A stretch of DNA of 64,000 bases from Clostridium_F caseinilyticum (lineage in GTDB: Bacteria; Bacillota; Clostridia; Clostridiales; Clostridiaceae). The notes beneath the pieces are model-generated. The model did no database searches. It worked only from the letters and a program-made list of their open reading frames with translations, and was not told the DNA's origin. The DNA is taken from NCBI RefSeq assembly GCF_046127645.1, contig NZ_CP175919.1; one strand, written 5' to 3'. Shown piece after piece: positions 1 through 9,073 of this stretch. Each line of letters starts with the position of its first letter. The first letter of the stretch is position 1. Position numbers and translations under genes: made by a program.

Positions 1-36
1 CCGCAGCCACCTTCATAGAAAATCCATTTACTGAAC

Positions 37-858
37 TTATTGTGGCTTTTTTATAATAGGAATTTGAATTTCTGAAATATACTCATTTTCTGAATCTGAA
101 AAATCATAATCTACTATATTTTTTTCAATTGAGTCTCCAGAAATTTCATATCCATTTGCCTCAATCCATTTTATAAGTATTTGATAATGCTTACCCATAT
201 CTCTGTAGGGTCCTAAAAACGAAATACAAACATATTCATGCTCGAGAATCACCTTCAATTGCTTACATAACTCTGAATCCAGGGGCACAATTTCAATAAA
301 ATATCTAAATTTATTTAGAATACCATTGTCCATATTTTCCTTTGATAGGGAAGTATAGATCTGGCCTTCAATAAACCAGGAACTTATTTTTAAATATTTT
401 TCGTTATTTATAAAAGCCTGTTTAATCTCATGATCATTTTCAACATCATTCATATCTAAAAAAGCCCCTATTCTTTGAGGGAGTCTCTTAATAATTATTT
501 GATCTAGTTCTCCCTCTATATTTTCCAAAAGCTCACGTTTTGTTTGAATTTTCTTTTTGAGATTGGCTAGTTTATTTATTTTTATATCAATTTCATCTTC
601 TTTATTTTTAAGTAAATTAAGTAAATTGCTCGTATTTTTATTGCTCATGTATTTTTTAATATCAGCCAAGGAAATATCAAGATTTTTAAAAAAAAGAATT
701 CTACTTAACTTGAAGAAATTTCTTATACTGTAGTAGCGATAGCCATTCCCCTTATCATATTCGGGTTTTATTAGATCAATTTTGTCATAATGTCTTAGTG
801 TATCTGTACTAATATTAAATATTTTTGACAGTTCTCCAATTAGAAATTTATCCTTCAT
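37..858 (-). CDS. MerR-family transcriptional regulator with GyrI-like effector domain
   Basis: The protein has an N-terminal MerR winged helix (about residues 5-75, including IGELSKIFNISTDTLRHYDK and the GYRYYS wing), a coiled-coil dimerisation helix (about 75-120) and a C-terminal domain resembling the GyrI/BmrR effector-binding fold. At 273 aa it is the size of BmrR/BltR-type multidrug sensors. The start is the ATG at 858, with an AAGGAAGG ribosome site upstream. It is transcribed divergently from the triple RidA gene, and the intergenic region carries a MerR-type promoter with a 19-bp spacer facing that gene, so it very probably activates it. The ligand is unknown. Confidence 0.9.
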   Translation of the reverse strand: MKDKFLIGELSKIFNISTDTLRHYDKIDLIKPEYDKGNGYRYYSIRNFFKLSRILFFKNLDISLADIKKYMSNKNTSNLLNLLKNKEDEIDIKINKLANLKKKIQTKRELLENIEGELDQIIIKRLPQRIGAFLDMNDVENDHEIKQAFINNEKYLKISSWFIEGQIYTSLSKENMDNGILNKFRYFIEIVPLDSELCKQLKVILEHEYVCISFLGPYRDMGKHYQILIKWIEANGYEISGDSIEKNIVDYDFSDSENEYISEIQIPIIKKPQ

Positions 859-991
859 AAAAACCTTCCTTCATTTCTTTTTAAAATACTAGTATTATAC
901 AGTAAGAATCTTTTATTTGCAATATTTAAGGACGGTTTCTTTAGTGGATTTTTTTCTCACTTTTGAAATAAAAAAAATTTAATAATATCTA

Positions 992-1022
992 TTGACCTTG
1001 GAGCTAGTCAAAGGTTTATGAT
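992..1022 (+). promoter_or_regulatory. MerR-type promoter/operator with 19-bp spacer
   Basis: The -35 box TTGACC (992-997) and -10 box TATGAT (1017-1022) are separated by 19 bp, the over-long spacing typical of MerR-activated promoters. The spacer holds the dyad ACCTTGGAG-CTA-GTCAAAGGT (995-1015), which resembles known MerR operators. It points at the RidA gene, and the divergent gene encodes a MerR protein. Confidence 0.85.
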
Positions 1023-1091
1023 TTATTTTAATGAAGTTTAAATTCAATCAACTAAACAAATGAAAATATTAATATAAAGGGGGGTATAATC

Positions 1092-2363
1092 ATGAACAAT
1101 TATAATGTAGTATTAGCAAGAAATACGGAGAATGCTCCAAAAGGGATAGGCCCATATTCACAAACTGTAGCTTTCTCTCATTATAATAATCTTTCAGCTC
1201 AATTACCTATCGATCCAAAATCAGGTAAATTGGTTACTGGTGGTGTAAAAGAGCAGGCTGAACAGTGCTTTAAAAATATTAAGGCAATTGTAGATAGCAT
1301 CGACCATGTTATGACCGATGTTGTTAGAATCACTGTATTCGTTAACAATATCAAAGATATTGACGCTGTAAACGAAGTCTATAAAACATTCTTCCCAATC
1401 TATGTTCCAGCACTAACGACAGTGGCAGTTGCAGCTTTACCTATGGATGCTTTGGTACAAGTTGAAGCACTTGTTTCAAACGGTGAAGGTACAATTCCAG
1501 GAGCACCACAAGCAGGAGACCTAATAAAGCTGACAAATAACACAGCGAATGCGCCAACAAGTGTTTTATCTACGCAAACTGTAGCTTTTTCTCATTACAA
1601 TAATATTTCAGCTCAGTTACCTATCGATCCAAAATCTGGTAGAATAGTAGTTGGTGGTGTAAAAGAGCAGGCTGGACAGTGCTTAAAGAATATAAAAGCA
1701 ATTTTAGAAAGTATCGACGTTCCTTTTGACGATATTGTTAAAATTAATATATTCCTTAAAAATCTTTCAGATATTGACACTGTAAACGAAGTTTATACAA
1801 CATTTTTCCCAGATTCAGCTATCGCTAGGGCAGTAGCATATGTCCCTGCACGTACAATAGTTGAAGTTGCAGCTTTGCCTATGGATGCTTTAGTACAAAT
1901 TGAAGCAGTTGCATCACACGGAGATGGTACACCTCCACAAGCTATTGAAGACAGACATGGACTTATCATAGAAGCAAACAATACGGAAAATGCACCAAAA
2001 AGTTCACTACACACACAATCTGTAGCTTTTTCCCATTATAATAATCTTTCAGCCCAATTACCTTTAGATCCAAAAACTGGTGAGATGGTAGTTGGTGGTG
2101 TAAAAGAGCAGGCTGTACAGTGCTTTAAAAATATCAAGGCAATTGTAGAAAGTGTGGATCATGTTATGGAAGATGTGATTAAAGTAAATATCTTCCTTAA
2201 AAATATCGAAGATATTGATGCTGTAGACGAAGTTTACACAACGTTCTTCCCAAGCGGTGTTCCTGCACGAAGAACAGTTGGCGTATCAGCTTTACCAAAA
2301 GATGCTTTAGTGCAAATCGATGTAATTGTTGCAAACGCTGAAGGAACACCTCCAAGGGCATAA
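1092..2363 (+). CDS. Three tandem RidA/YjgF domains in one polypeptide
   Basis: RidA proteins are normally single-domain (about 125 aa) homotrimers that deaminate reactive enamine/imine intermediates at subunit interfaces. Here three copies are fused: about residues 1-137, 148-280 and 292-423. Each starts with a NTxNAP-like segment, then VAFSHYNNxSAQLP and GGVKEQA.QC.KNIKAI. The key RidA arginine region reads VPALTT in copy 1 (Arg replaced by Leu), VPARTI in copy 2 and VPARRT in copy 3; the glutamate of the C-terminal strand is E, E and D. A plausible reading is a single-chain pseudo-trimer with non-equivalent sites. The start has a strong AAAGGGGGG site. The repeats are also very similar at DNA level, implying fairly recent duplication. 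Confidence 0.93.
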   Translation: MNNYNVVLARNTENAPKGIGPYSQTVAFSHYNNLSAQLPIDPKSGKLVTGGVKEQAEQCFKNIKAIVDSIDHVMTDVVRITVFVNNIKDIDAVNEVYKTFFPIYVPALTTVAVAALPMDALVQVEALVSNGEGTIPGAPQAGDLIKLTNNTANAPTSVLSTQTVAFSHYNNISAQLPIDPKSGRIVVGGVKEQAGQCLKNIKAILESIDVPFDDIVKINIFLKNLSDIDTVNEVYTTFFPDSAIARAVAYVPARTIVEVAALPMDALVQIEAVASHGDGTPPQAIEDRHGLIIEANNTENAPKSSLHTQSVAFSHYNNLSAQLPLDPKTGEMVVGGVKEQAVQCFKNIKAIVESVDHVMEDVIKVNIFLKNIEDIDAVDEVYTTFFPSGVPARRTVGVSALPKDALVQIDVIVANAEGTPPRA

Positions 2364-2454
2364 CAGGCATTTGTTTGTAAACACACGAACTATGAAAGTT
2401 ACTTGTTAACGCTGGCGGTGAATGCGAAATTGCATATCCTAAGCATAAAAGAGG

Positions 2455-2490
2455 CTGTCTCAAATGAAAATTGAGACAGTTTCTATTTTT
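2455..2490 (+). terminator. Rho-independent terminator after the RidA gene
   Basis: A perfect 9-bp stem, CTGTCTCAA (2455-2463) with TTGAGACAG (2471-2479), is followed by a T-rich tract. Confidence 0.8.
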
Positions 2491-2504
2491 TTACACAGCA
2501 GATG

Positions 2505-2554
2505 AAAAAGCATCGAGATTTTAGCTGATTATGGCAGAAATCTTGATGCTTTTT
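2505..2554. terminator. Second strong hairpin, possible bidirectional terminator
   Basis: AAAAAGCATC at 2505-2514 pairs with GATGCTTTTT at 2545-2554, and the stem extends inward through AGATTT/AGAAATCT with a mismatch. The A and T runs on both flanks make it usable on either strand. Confidence 0.65.
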
Positions 2555-2667
2555 AAGTATATAGCAAGCTCAACTTAAGGTTTCGCAAGGATCCCCGGGG
2601 AATGCAAATAAATTGTGAATACAATTTATTTTGCTAGAACTTGATAAAAATATTCACGGTTTGTTTT

Positions 2668-2696
2668 TTGCAATTATTTGGTTGGCCGTATATAAT
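2668..2696 (+). promoter_or_regulatory. Promoter of the two-component/ABC operon
   Basis: TTGCAA (2668-2673), a 17-bp spacer and a perfect TATAAT (2691-2696). Transcription would begin near 2703, downstream of the in-frame ATG at 2699, which supports the TTG at 2738 as the start of the response regulator. Confidence 0.65.
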
Positions 2697-2737
2697 GTAT
2701 GGTGATATTGTTTGAAAGCGAAAGGACGGTGAAAAAA

Positions 2738-3436
2738 TTGAAACATATTTTCTTTGTTGAAGATGATTTGAGTTTAATTAATGGTTTATCTTTTGCTATC
2801 AAAAAACAAGGATATGAAATAGATGTTGCCCGTACAAGTCTTGAAGCAGAAGCACTATGGAAAAATGGAAAATATGATTTGGTGATTTTGGACGTATCGC
2901 TTCCAGATGGATCCGGCTATGATTTATGCAAAAAAATTCGTAAAACATCAAAGGTGCCGATTATGTTTCTTACTGCTGCTGATGAAGAAACGGATATCAT
3001 AATGGGGCTTGATATTGGCGGTGACGATTACATAACAAAGCCGTTCAAACTGGCGGTGTTTATGTCGAGAATAAATGCTTTGCTTCGTAGAAGTAACAAT
3101 TTTAATCAAGCTGATACCGAATTGAATTCTAATGGTATAAATGTACAACTGCTAAAAGGACAAGTCTATAAAAATGGAAAACAACTTGACTTAACAGCAA
3201 GTGAGTATAAATTGTTATGCATGTTTATGGAAAATCCGGATATTGTTCTTTCTCCAGAACAGATTTTAAGCAGACTATGGGATTGCAACGAAAACTATAT
3301 AGATAATAATACTCTTACCGTATATATATGCAGACTGCGTACAAAAATCGAAGATAATCCAGGAGAACCTCAAAAAATAGTGACTGTTCGGCGTATGGGG
3401 TATAAATGGAGTACTGTTGATTGGGGTGTACGATGA
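2738..3436 (+). CDS. OmpR-family response regulator
   Basis: An N-terminal receiver domain has the acidic pair in FVEDD, the phosphoacceptor Asp in VILDVSLPDG, and the conserved Lys in DDYITKPF. A C-terminal OmpR/PhoB winged helix follows (LTASEYKLL, VYICRLRTKIE, VRRMGYKW). I choose the TTG at 2738, 11 nt after AAAGGA; an ATG at 2699 and a GTG at 2729 lie in frame but the promoter position argues against the first. The TGA stop overlaps the ATG of the histidine kinase (ATGA), so the two are translationally coupled. Together with the following ABC genes this looks like a VncRS/BceRS-type cell-envelope or peptide-antibiotic response unit. Confidence 0.9.
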   Translation: MKHIFFVEDDLSLINGLSFAIKKQGYEIDVARTSLEAEALWKNGKYDLVILDVSLPDGSGYDLCKKIRKTSKVPIMFLTAADEETDIIMGLDIGGDDYITKPFKLAVFMSRINALLRRSNNFNQADTELNSNGINVQLLKGQVYKNGKQLDLTASEYKLLCMFMENPDIVLSPEQILSRLWDCNENYIDNNTLTVYICRLRTKIEDNPGEPQKIVTVRRMGYKWSTVDWGVR

Positions 3437-4470
3437 AAATATTGGTAAACAGGAAAATCAAAAAACTTTTCCGGTTGGTATTGTTATTTATAGTAGCATT
3501 CACCTTGATTTCTGCTGTTTTCATAGTTTTGAAATTTGAAACTGCAGCATTGTGTATATTGGTATGTTCTTTGTGCATGAGTATTTTGATATTGGCAATA
3601 GGTTATAGGTATTTCAAGGAACAAAATATAATCATGGAAAATGCGATAACGCAAATAAAAGAATATATTTCTGGAAATCAAAATGCACGTATTGAATGTG
3701 ATGATGAAGGAGAGCTATACAGACTATTTCATGAAGTAAATTCCTTAGTTTCTATTTTAAATGCACATGCTGAAAATGAGGGAAAAGCAAAAAAATTTTT
3801 GAAAGATACCATTTCTGATATTTCCCACCAGTTAAAAACTCCGCTTGCTGCCCTTAATATCTATAATGGAATTATGCAAGAAGAAGCAAAAAGTTTACCT
3901 ACAATTAAAGAGTTTACTGTTCTTTCAGAGCAGGAGCTTGACAGAATAGAAATACTGGTGCAAAACCTCTTGAAAATTACAAAACTCGATGCTGGAACAA
4001 TCGTGATTGAAAAAGCTGAAGAAAATGTATCTGAAATGATGGGTAGTATAGAAAGGCACTTTTCATTTCGTGCCAAGCAGGAGGAAAAGGAAATATATCT
4101 GTCCGGTGATGATGAAGTCACCTTATTATGTGACCGTAATTGGCTAATTGAAGCAATCAGTAATATTGTTAAAAACGCCTTTGATCATACGAAAAAAGGA
4201 AATGCTATCTATATTGAATGGAAACAATTTGCGTCTGTTATTCAAGTCATCATAAAAGACAACGGAAGCGGTATTCACTCAGAGGATTTGCACCATATTT
4301 TCAAAAGATTTTATCGCAGTCGTTTTTCTAAATACACGCAAGGTATCGGACTTGGGTTACCACTTGCGAAAGCTATTGTTGAAGCACACAGCGGAACAAT
4401 CGAAGTTGACAGCGAATTGGGTATTGGCACTACTTTTACAATCAATTTTTTAATTCCTACAAAATTGTAG
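3433..4470 (+). CDS. Sensor histidine kinase
   Basis: Two transmembrane helices lie in the first 60 residues with almost no extracellular loop, so this is an intramembrane-sensing type. A HAMP-like linker precedes the dimerisation domain, with phosphoacceptor His in SDISHQLKTPLAALN (about residue 132). The ATP-binding domain shows the N box (NIVKNAFDH), G1 (DNGSGI) and G2 (GIGLGLPLAK). Kinases with such short loops commonly sense through a partner ABC permease, which is encoded directly downstream. Start ATG 3433 overlaps the response-regulator stop. Confidence 0.9.
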   Translation: MKILVNRKIKKLFRLVLLFIVAFTLISAVFIVLKFETAALCILVCSLCMSILILAIGYRYFKEQNIIMENAITQIKEYISGNQNARIECDDEGELYRLFHEVNSLVSILNAHAENEGKAKKFLKDTISDISHQLKTPLAALNIYNGIMQEEAKSLPTIKEFTVLSEQELDRIEILVQNLLKITKLDAGTIVIEKAEENVSEMMGSIERHFSFRAKQEEKEIYLSGDDEVTLLCDRNWLIEAISNIVKNAFDHTKKGNAIYIEWKQFASVIQVIIKDNGSGIHSEDLHHIFKRFYRSRFSKYTQGIGLGLPLAKAIVEAHSGTIEVDSELGIGTTFTINFLIPTKL

Positions 4471-4542
4471 GGTAAGTGTCATATAGTAGTAAGATTGACA
4501 TGATAATCTTTCAATATCAAGACAGAAAGAGGTAGATAACCT

Positions 4543-5226
4543 ATGAATTTATTGGAAGTTAAATCAATTTCTAAAACCTATGGTAGCGGTGAAGCTGCCG
4601 TACATGCATTAAAAGATATCAGCTTTTCCGTTCCGAAAGGCGAATTTGTCGCAATAGTCGGGGAATCAGGATCCGGCAAGAGTACACTTCTGAATATGAT
4701 AGGGGCGCTTGATATGCCCACCTCCGGCAAAGTATTTATTGACGGTAAAGATATTTTTTCAATGAAAGATAGTAACTTGACAATCTTTAGGCGTAGAAAT
4801 ATTGGATTTATTTTTCAGAATTTTAATCTAATTCCAGAATTGAATGTTGAGCAAAACATCATATTTCCCGTACTGCTTGATTATCAAGAGCCCGATAAAA
4901 AGTATCTTGAGGAACTACTTACGGTGCTTAATTTGAAAGAACGCCGTCACCATTTACCCAGTCAATTATCAGGTGGCCAGCAGCAGCGTGTAGCAATAGG
5001 ACGTGCACTAATTACGCGGCCTTCACTTATCCTTGCCGATGAGCCGACGGGTAATTTAGATACGCAAAACAGCAGTGAAGTGATTACTTTGCTAAAAGAA
5101 GCTGCAAGAAAGTATCAGCAGACCATTGTTATGATTACCCATAGCCGAAGTATCGCACAGACTGCAGATCGAATAATACAAGTGTCTGATGGCATACTGA
5201 CTGATTTAGGGAGGTGCCGCGAATGA
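4543..5226 (+). CDS. ABC transporter ATP-binding protein (MacB/LolD/BceA-like)
   Basis: The 227-aa single nucleotide-binding domain has Walker A GESGSGKST, signature LSGGQQQR, Walker B LILADEP and the H-loop MITHS, as in the MacB/LolD/BceA branch that works with FtsX-type permeases. Its TGA stop overlaps the ATG of the permease gene at 5223. It follows the response regulator and kinase, so the four genes probably form one operon for peptide-antibiotic detoxification or envelope stress. It closely resembles the ATPase at 61482-62174 (shared LPSQLSGGQQQRV and PEL/PVL segments), so the window holds two paralogous systems. Confidence 0.92.
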   Translation: MNLLEVKSISKTYGSGEAAVHALKDISFSVPKGEFVAIVGESGSGKSTLLNMIGALDMPTSGKVFIDGKDIFSMKDSNLTIFRRRNIGFIFQNFNLIPELNVEQNIIFPVLLDYQEPDKKYLEELLTVLNLKERRHHLPSQLSGGQQQRVAIGRALITRPSLILADEPTGNLDTQNSSEVITLLKEAARKYQQTIVMITHSRSIAQTADRIIQVSDGILTDLGRCRE

Positions 5227-7013
5227 AAAGCTATCTTAGTTTAATACCCATTTCTGCAAAAGTACACAGACGGCAAAACCGCATGACGCTTCTGTGTATT
5301 ATATTTGCCGTATTTTTGGTAACTGCTGTTTTTAGTATGGCAGATATGGGTGTTAGAATGGAGACATCAAGATTACTGGATAAGCAGCAAGACCTTAGTG
5401 GAAGATCGATGCAAACTCTATATTCTACAGCAGCTGTGCTGTTTGTGCTTATCATGATTGCAGAGGTGCTGATGATTTCAAGCAGTATAAACAGTAATGT
5501 TGCCCAAAGGACAAAGTTTTTCGGAATGATGCGTTGTATTGGAATGAGCAGACAACAGATTATCCGTTTTGTCAAACTGGAAGCCCTCAATTGGTGCAAA
5601 ACTGCGGTTCCAATAGGGATTATACTTGGGATTGTAGTCACATGGGGATTATGTGCTGGGCTACGGTTTCTTGTCGCGTTAGAGTTCTCTAATATACCCC
5701 TTTGGGGAGTCAGTCCAATAGGTATTATCAGCGGAATAATTGTGGGAGTTGTTACAGTACTCATTGCCGCCAGTTCTCCGGCAAAACGAGCTGCAAAGGT
5801 ATCGCCTGTAACAGCAGTATCTGGTAATTCGGAAAATACAAAAAATGCAACCCATGCATTGAATACCCGTTTTTCAAAAATTGAAACTGCCCTTGGTATT
5901 CATCGTGCAGTATCAGGAAAGAAAAACTTAATACTTATGACAAGCTCATTTGCTCTTAGCATCATCCTGTTTTTGAGCTTTTCAGTCTTAATAGAGTTTA
6001 TCGGCTATATTATGCCCCAATTTTCAGATACTCCTGATATCAACATTTCTAGTAATAACAGTTCAAATTCCATAGACAGTGTACTGCTTGATAAAATAAG
6101 TGGTATGTCAGATGTAAAACATGTTTTTGGCCGAAGAAGCTCTTTTGATGTTTTGGCACAAGTAAATTCTAAAACAAATACGATTGATATGATTTCCTAT
6201 GATGATTATGATTTGGACTGTCTTATAAAAGATAAGCAACTTAGAAAAGGTAGCGATATTTCAAAAGTGTATGGAGACAGTAATTACGTACTTACAATCT
6301 GGGACAAGGACAGACCTCTAAATATAGGCGATAAAATCAAAGTTGGCAATAAGGAACTTGAAATCGCAGGGCTGTTAAAATGTAACCCATTTAGTGATAA
6401 TGGTGCTCCAAATGGGAAAACAATACTCATTACTTCTGGGAAAACTTTCACTCGTCTTACTGGAGTAACCGACTATTCACTTATTATGATACAGATGACA
6501 AAAAATGCGACAGACAAAAATGTTGAAGCCATCCATAATGTCGTAGGTGAAAAGTACAAGTTTAGCGATAAACGAGACTTACGGACTATGCAATCCAGCA
6601 CATATATGGCATTTATGTTTTTTGTATATGGATTTTTGACAATTATAACTTTGGTTTCTGTATTAAATATTATGAACAGTATTTCTATGAGCGTATCCGC
6701 AAAAATAAAGCAATATGGAGTCATGCGAGCTGTTGGTATGGACGAACATCAGATTACCAAAATGATAGCCGCTGAAGCGTTTACCTATTCTATATCAGGT
6801 TGTATTGTAGGAGTTGTAGTTGGTCTGTTCATTAGCAAATTACTATACGACAAGCTTATTACTGCTTATTTTAACTACGCTACTTGGAGTATTCCTATTA
6901 TGCCTATAATTATTGTGCTTTTGGTTGTTGCGATTACGGCTATCGCTGCGGTCTATGCTCCGTCAAAACGGATTCGGAATATGGCCGTAACTGATACAAT
7001 CAATGAACTGTAA
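5223..7013 (+). CDS. FtsX-type ABC transporter permease
   Basis: A transmembrane segment near the N-terminus is followed by two FtsX cassettes: one around residues 75-200 (MMRCIGMSRQQIIRF) and one near the C-terminus (about 475-596, YGVMRAVGMDEHQITKM), separated by an extracellular region of roughly 200 residues. Both cassettes carry the GM(S/D)..QI coupling motif that contacts the ATPase. Start ATG 5223 follows a GGAGG site and overlaps the ATPase stop. The large ectodomain resembles peptide-antibiotic exporters or sensors. Composition is less AT-rich than the genes downstream of 9 kb, suggesting horizontal acquisition together with its operon. Confidence 0.9.
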   Translation: MKSYLSLIPISAKVHRRQNRMTLLCIIFAVFLVTAVFSMADMGVRMETSRLLDKQQDLSGRSMQTLYSTAAVLFVLIMIAEVLMISSSINSNVAQRTKFFGMMRCIGMSRQQIIRFVKLEALNWCKTAVPIGIILGIVVTWGLCAGLRFLVALEFSNIPLWGVSPIGIISGIIVGVVTVLIAASSPAKRAAKVSPVTAVSGNSENTKNATHALNTRFSKIETALGIHRAVSGKKNLILMTSSFALSIILFLSFSVLIEFIGYIMPQFSDTPDINISSNNSSNSIDSVLLDKISGMSDVKHVFGRRSSFDVLAQVNSKTNTIDMISYDDYDLDCLIKDKQLRKGSDISKVYGDSNYVLTIWDKDRPLNIGDKIKVGNKELEIAGLLKCNPFSDNGAPNGKTILITSGKTFTRLTGVTDYSLIMIQMTKNATDKNVEAIHNVVGEKYKFSDKRDLRTMQSSTYMAFMFFVYGFLTIITLVSVLNIMNSISMSVSAKIKQYGVMRAVGMDEHQITKMIAAEAFTYSISGCIVGVVVGLFISKLLYDKLITAYFNYATWSIPIMPIIIVLLVVAITAIAAVYAPSKRIRNMAVTDTINEL

Positions 7014-7070
7014 TGGTGCTATTTATATAAACAGAAAGAAAGATTAAACCAGACTGAATACTCTACTATC

Positions 7071-7112
7071 TGCTGTACGACGGTAAAAGAAAAAAAGCCG
7101 TCGTACAGCAGA
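7071..7112 (+). terminator. Long perfect hairpin after the ABC operon
   Basis: CTGCTGTACGACGG pairs exactly with CCGTCGTACAGCAG around an A-rich loop. It is GC-rich in an AT-rich setting and lies about 55 bp after the permease stop. It is not followed by a clear T-run, so it could also be a mobile-element end. Confidence 0.5.
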
Positions 7113-7768
7113 CATATCTTCATATGCCATTTACAAAACAGGCTTTAAAAATAGTATAAATGGCATCGCATTTAAACCGCCAAGAAAGAACAGCAAAGCG
7201 GCAAAGAACGATACCAAATTGTGTTCCAATATCGGGGGAACGAGGTGGATTCGACGTGTTCCTATCATAGTGACGACACATGTGGAGACGGTAATTCTAC
7301 TACATCGGGTGGAATAATGGAAAGTGATGAATTAACAGGTTATTGAGCATGTTTTTCTATTTGTAAGAAAAGTGGATTTGAGTGAAAAAGAGACAAAATT
7401 TATGAAATATTAGATAACTTGTTTGGGATATGGAGTCCGGGAACATATGAAACTACAGTTAACATTTGATTTTTTAAGTATTAAGGAAAGTTATTTTATC
7501 AATAATATAAAAGATTATGTTATCTGTGTATTAAGAAATAACTTTTGGACAACTTGGCACGAAGTTCAATAAAGAACTTTTCCTCAAGTTGAGAAAAAGT
7601 TCTTAGAGGAAAATCAGAGCAAATTAGAAAGTTAAGGGCACAGAATATTAATTAAACCTAATAAAAACTGAAAATAAAGAGATCTTAAGATTAAATATTT
7701 AATATTGTTGAATAGTACACAAAATCATATTATAATTATAGTCATGCAAGCAAGCGGAGGGATAGATT
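7113..7768. other. Intergenic scar with decayed coding sequence
   Basis: No intact gene is visible. From 7182 to about 7343 the plus strand is open in one frame (starting KKEQQSGKERYQIVF) but has no start codon, and its base composition is less AT-rich than the surroundings, so it looks like the remnant of an acquired element. A hairpin at 7572-7604 (AAGAACTTTT with AAAAGTTCTT) lies in the AT-rich right half. Confidence 0.45.
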
Positions 7769-8257
7769 GTGAAAAAAGAAGAACAGGTTATGATGGAACT
7801 TTGGAACTTATTTAATAAGAGAATGTGGCTTGATGGCTTTAAACTGAAAGCTAGACTTAAGGGCTACAATCCTTCTGAAGTACATTGTATTGAATACATT
7901 GGAGGAAACGAAGATTCCAATGTGACGTTACTTGCTGAGTCGTTTTATATGACAAGGAGTGCTATCAGTAAACTAACGAAGAAGCTCATACAGAAAGGCC
8001 TTATTGAAAGTTATCGGAAACCAGACAACAAGAAAGAAATTTATTTTAGACTTACGGAGCAAGGAAATGACATTTACAAGGTCCATGGGGAATTGCACAA
8101 AGAGTATCAAGAACGAGATAAAGCTTTATTTGACCAGATAACTGAGGAACAATATAACAGTATGCTTAGTTTCACAGAAAAGTATAATAAACATTTGGAT
8201 GCAGAAATAAAAAAACTTGGCGTAGATATTACGTCTGGATGGTGTGATAAGCTATAG
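7769..8257 (+). CDS. MarR-family transcriptional regulator
   Basis: The 162-aa protein has the MarR winged helix-turn-helix (about residues 30-100): TLLAESFYMTRSAISKLTKKL is the recognition region and KEIYFRLTEQG the wing. The GTG start at 7769 follows GCGGAGGG. It stands directly upstream of a small flavoprotein reductase on the same strand, so a role in redox or xenobiotic control is plausible, but a terminator-like hairpin separates them. Confidence 0.88.
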   Translation: MKKEEQVMMELWNLFNKRMWLDGFKLKARLKGYNPSEVHCIEYIGGNEDSNVTLLAESFYMTRSAISKLTKKLIQKGLIESYRKPDNKKEIYFRLTEQGNDIYKVHGELHKEYQERDKALFDQITEEQYNSMLSFTEKYNKHLDAEIKKLGVDITSGWCDKL

Positions 8258-8337
8258 TGCCATACGTTTATATTGCGTCATAGAATGTCTAATCATTAGG
8301 CAAAAGTATTCCAAAAGAAAAACAACAGTATTAACAG

Positions 8338-8372
8338 GCAGCTCAACTCTATATAGAAGGGCTGCATTTTTA
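8338..8372 (+). terminator. Terminator after MarR gene
   Basis: GCAGCTC pairs with GGGCTGC (one T-G wobble), followed by ATTTTTATT. Confidence 0.6.
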
Positions 8373-8485
8373 TTACAAAATATTTTGTTGACAAGGACAC
8401 AAAAATAAGATATGGTGATTATGGGTCTCAGGACACAATATGTTCGCCTATCGTAACAAGTCTAAAGTAATTAGGAGGAAAAAGA

Positions 8486-9073
8486 ATGAATATTATTGGA
8501 ATTATTGCAAGTCAGCGAAAAGAAGGCAATACCGCCTTTATTGTGAACAAACTACTAGAAGGTGCAAAGGAACAGGGGGCCGAAATCCAATCTTTCAGTT
8601 TCAGTGATCTTGATATAAAGCCATGCAGGGGATGTGAGGCCTGTCACAAGGGTGCTCAGGGTTGTGTTATCAACGACGATATGCAAAAAATTTATGATGC
8701 AATGGAGCATGCAGATGCCATCGTTTTAGGTTTACCAATTTACATGGCGCAGATGAGTGCCCAAGGGAAAATATTCACCGACAGGTTGTTTGCGCGACAT
8801 TCACCTCGATTCTCTCCATTTTTTAAAGAAAAAGCCGTAAAGCAAAAGTTGATTCTTTCATTTAATCAGGGTAATCCAAATGCGAATCTGTTCAAGTCGT
8901 ATATTGATTATACGAAACACATGTTTAAAATTCTTGAATTTGATGTGAAAGAGGTACCTGTTGTTACCGATTTGCGAAGCGGCCCGGCACAGGAAAGAGA
9001 AGATTTGTGCACGGACTTGAAGAAATTCGGTTCGGAGTTGGTTCTAGAAGAAACTCAGAAATCGTTAGGTTAA
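8486..9073 (+). CDS. NADPH-dependent FMN reductase / iron-sulfur flavoprotein family
   Basis: A flavodoxin-like fold with the N-terminal phosphate-binding motif SQRKEGNTAFIVNKLL and LGLPIYMAQMSAQGKIFTDR typical of the NAD(P)H:FMN reductase/ISF family. The segment KPCRGCEACHKGAQGC carries four cysteines, a CxxCxxC pattern plus one more, seen in iron-sulfur flavoproteins, so a cluster is possible. The start ATG follows TTAGGAGG. It is preceded by a MarR gene that may regulate it. The electron acceptor is not evident from sequence. Confidence 0.85.
   Translation: MNIIGIIASQRKEGNTAFIVNKLLEGAKEQGAEIQSFSFSDLDIKPCRGCEACHKGAQGCVINDDMQKIYDAMEHADAIVLGLPIYMAQMSAQGKIFTDRLFARHSPRFSPFFKEKAVKQKLILSFNQGNPNANLFKSYIDYTKHMFKILEFDVKEVPVVTDLRSGPAQEREDLCTDLKKFGSELVLEETQKSLG

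Noticed and set aside
2589..2600. GGATCCCCGGGG resembles a cloning-vector polylinker (BamHI-SmaI).
   Set aside because: Flanking bases do not match any polylinker and the sequence continues normally; treated as chance.
5231..5764. Long reverse-strand open frame of 177 codons inside the permease gene.
   Set aside because: No ribosome site, no recognisable domain, and it mirrors a well-supported permease on the other strand.
7182..7343. Cys-containing open frame (NEVDSTCSYHSDDTCGDGNS) that could suggest a small antimicrobial peptide.
   Set aside because: No start codon in frame after the upstream stop and no ribosome site; better explained as a decayed fragment.
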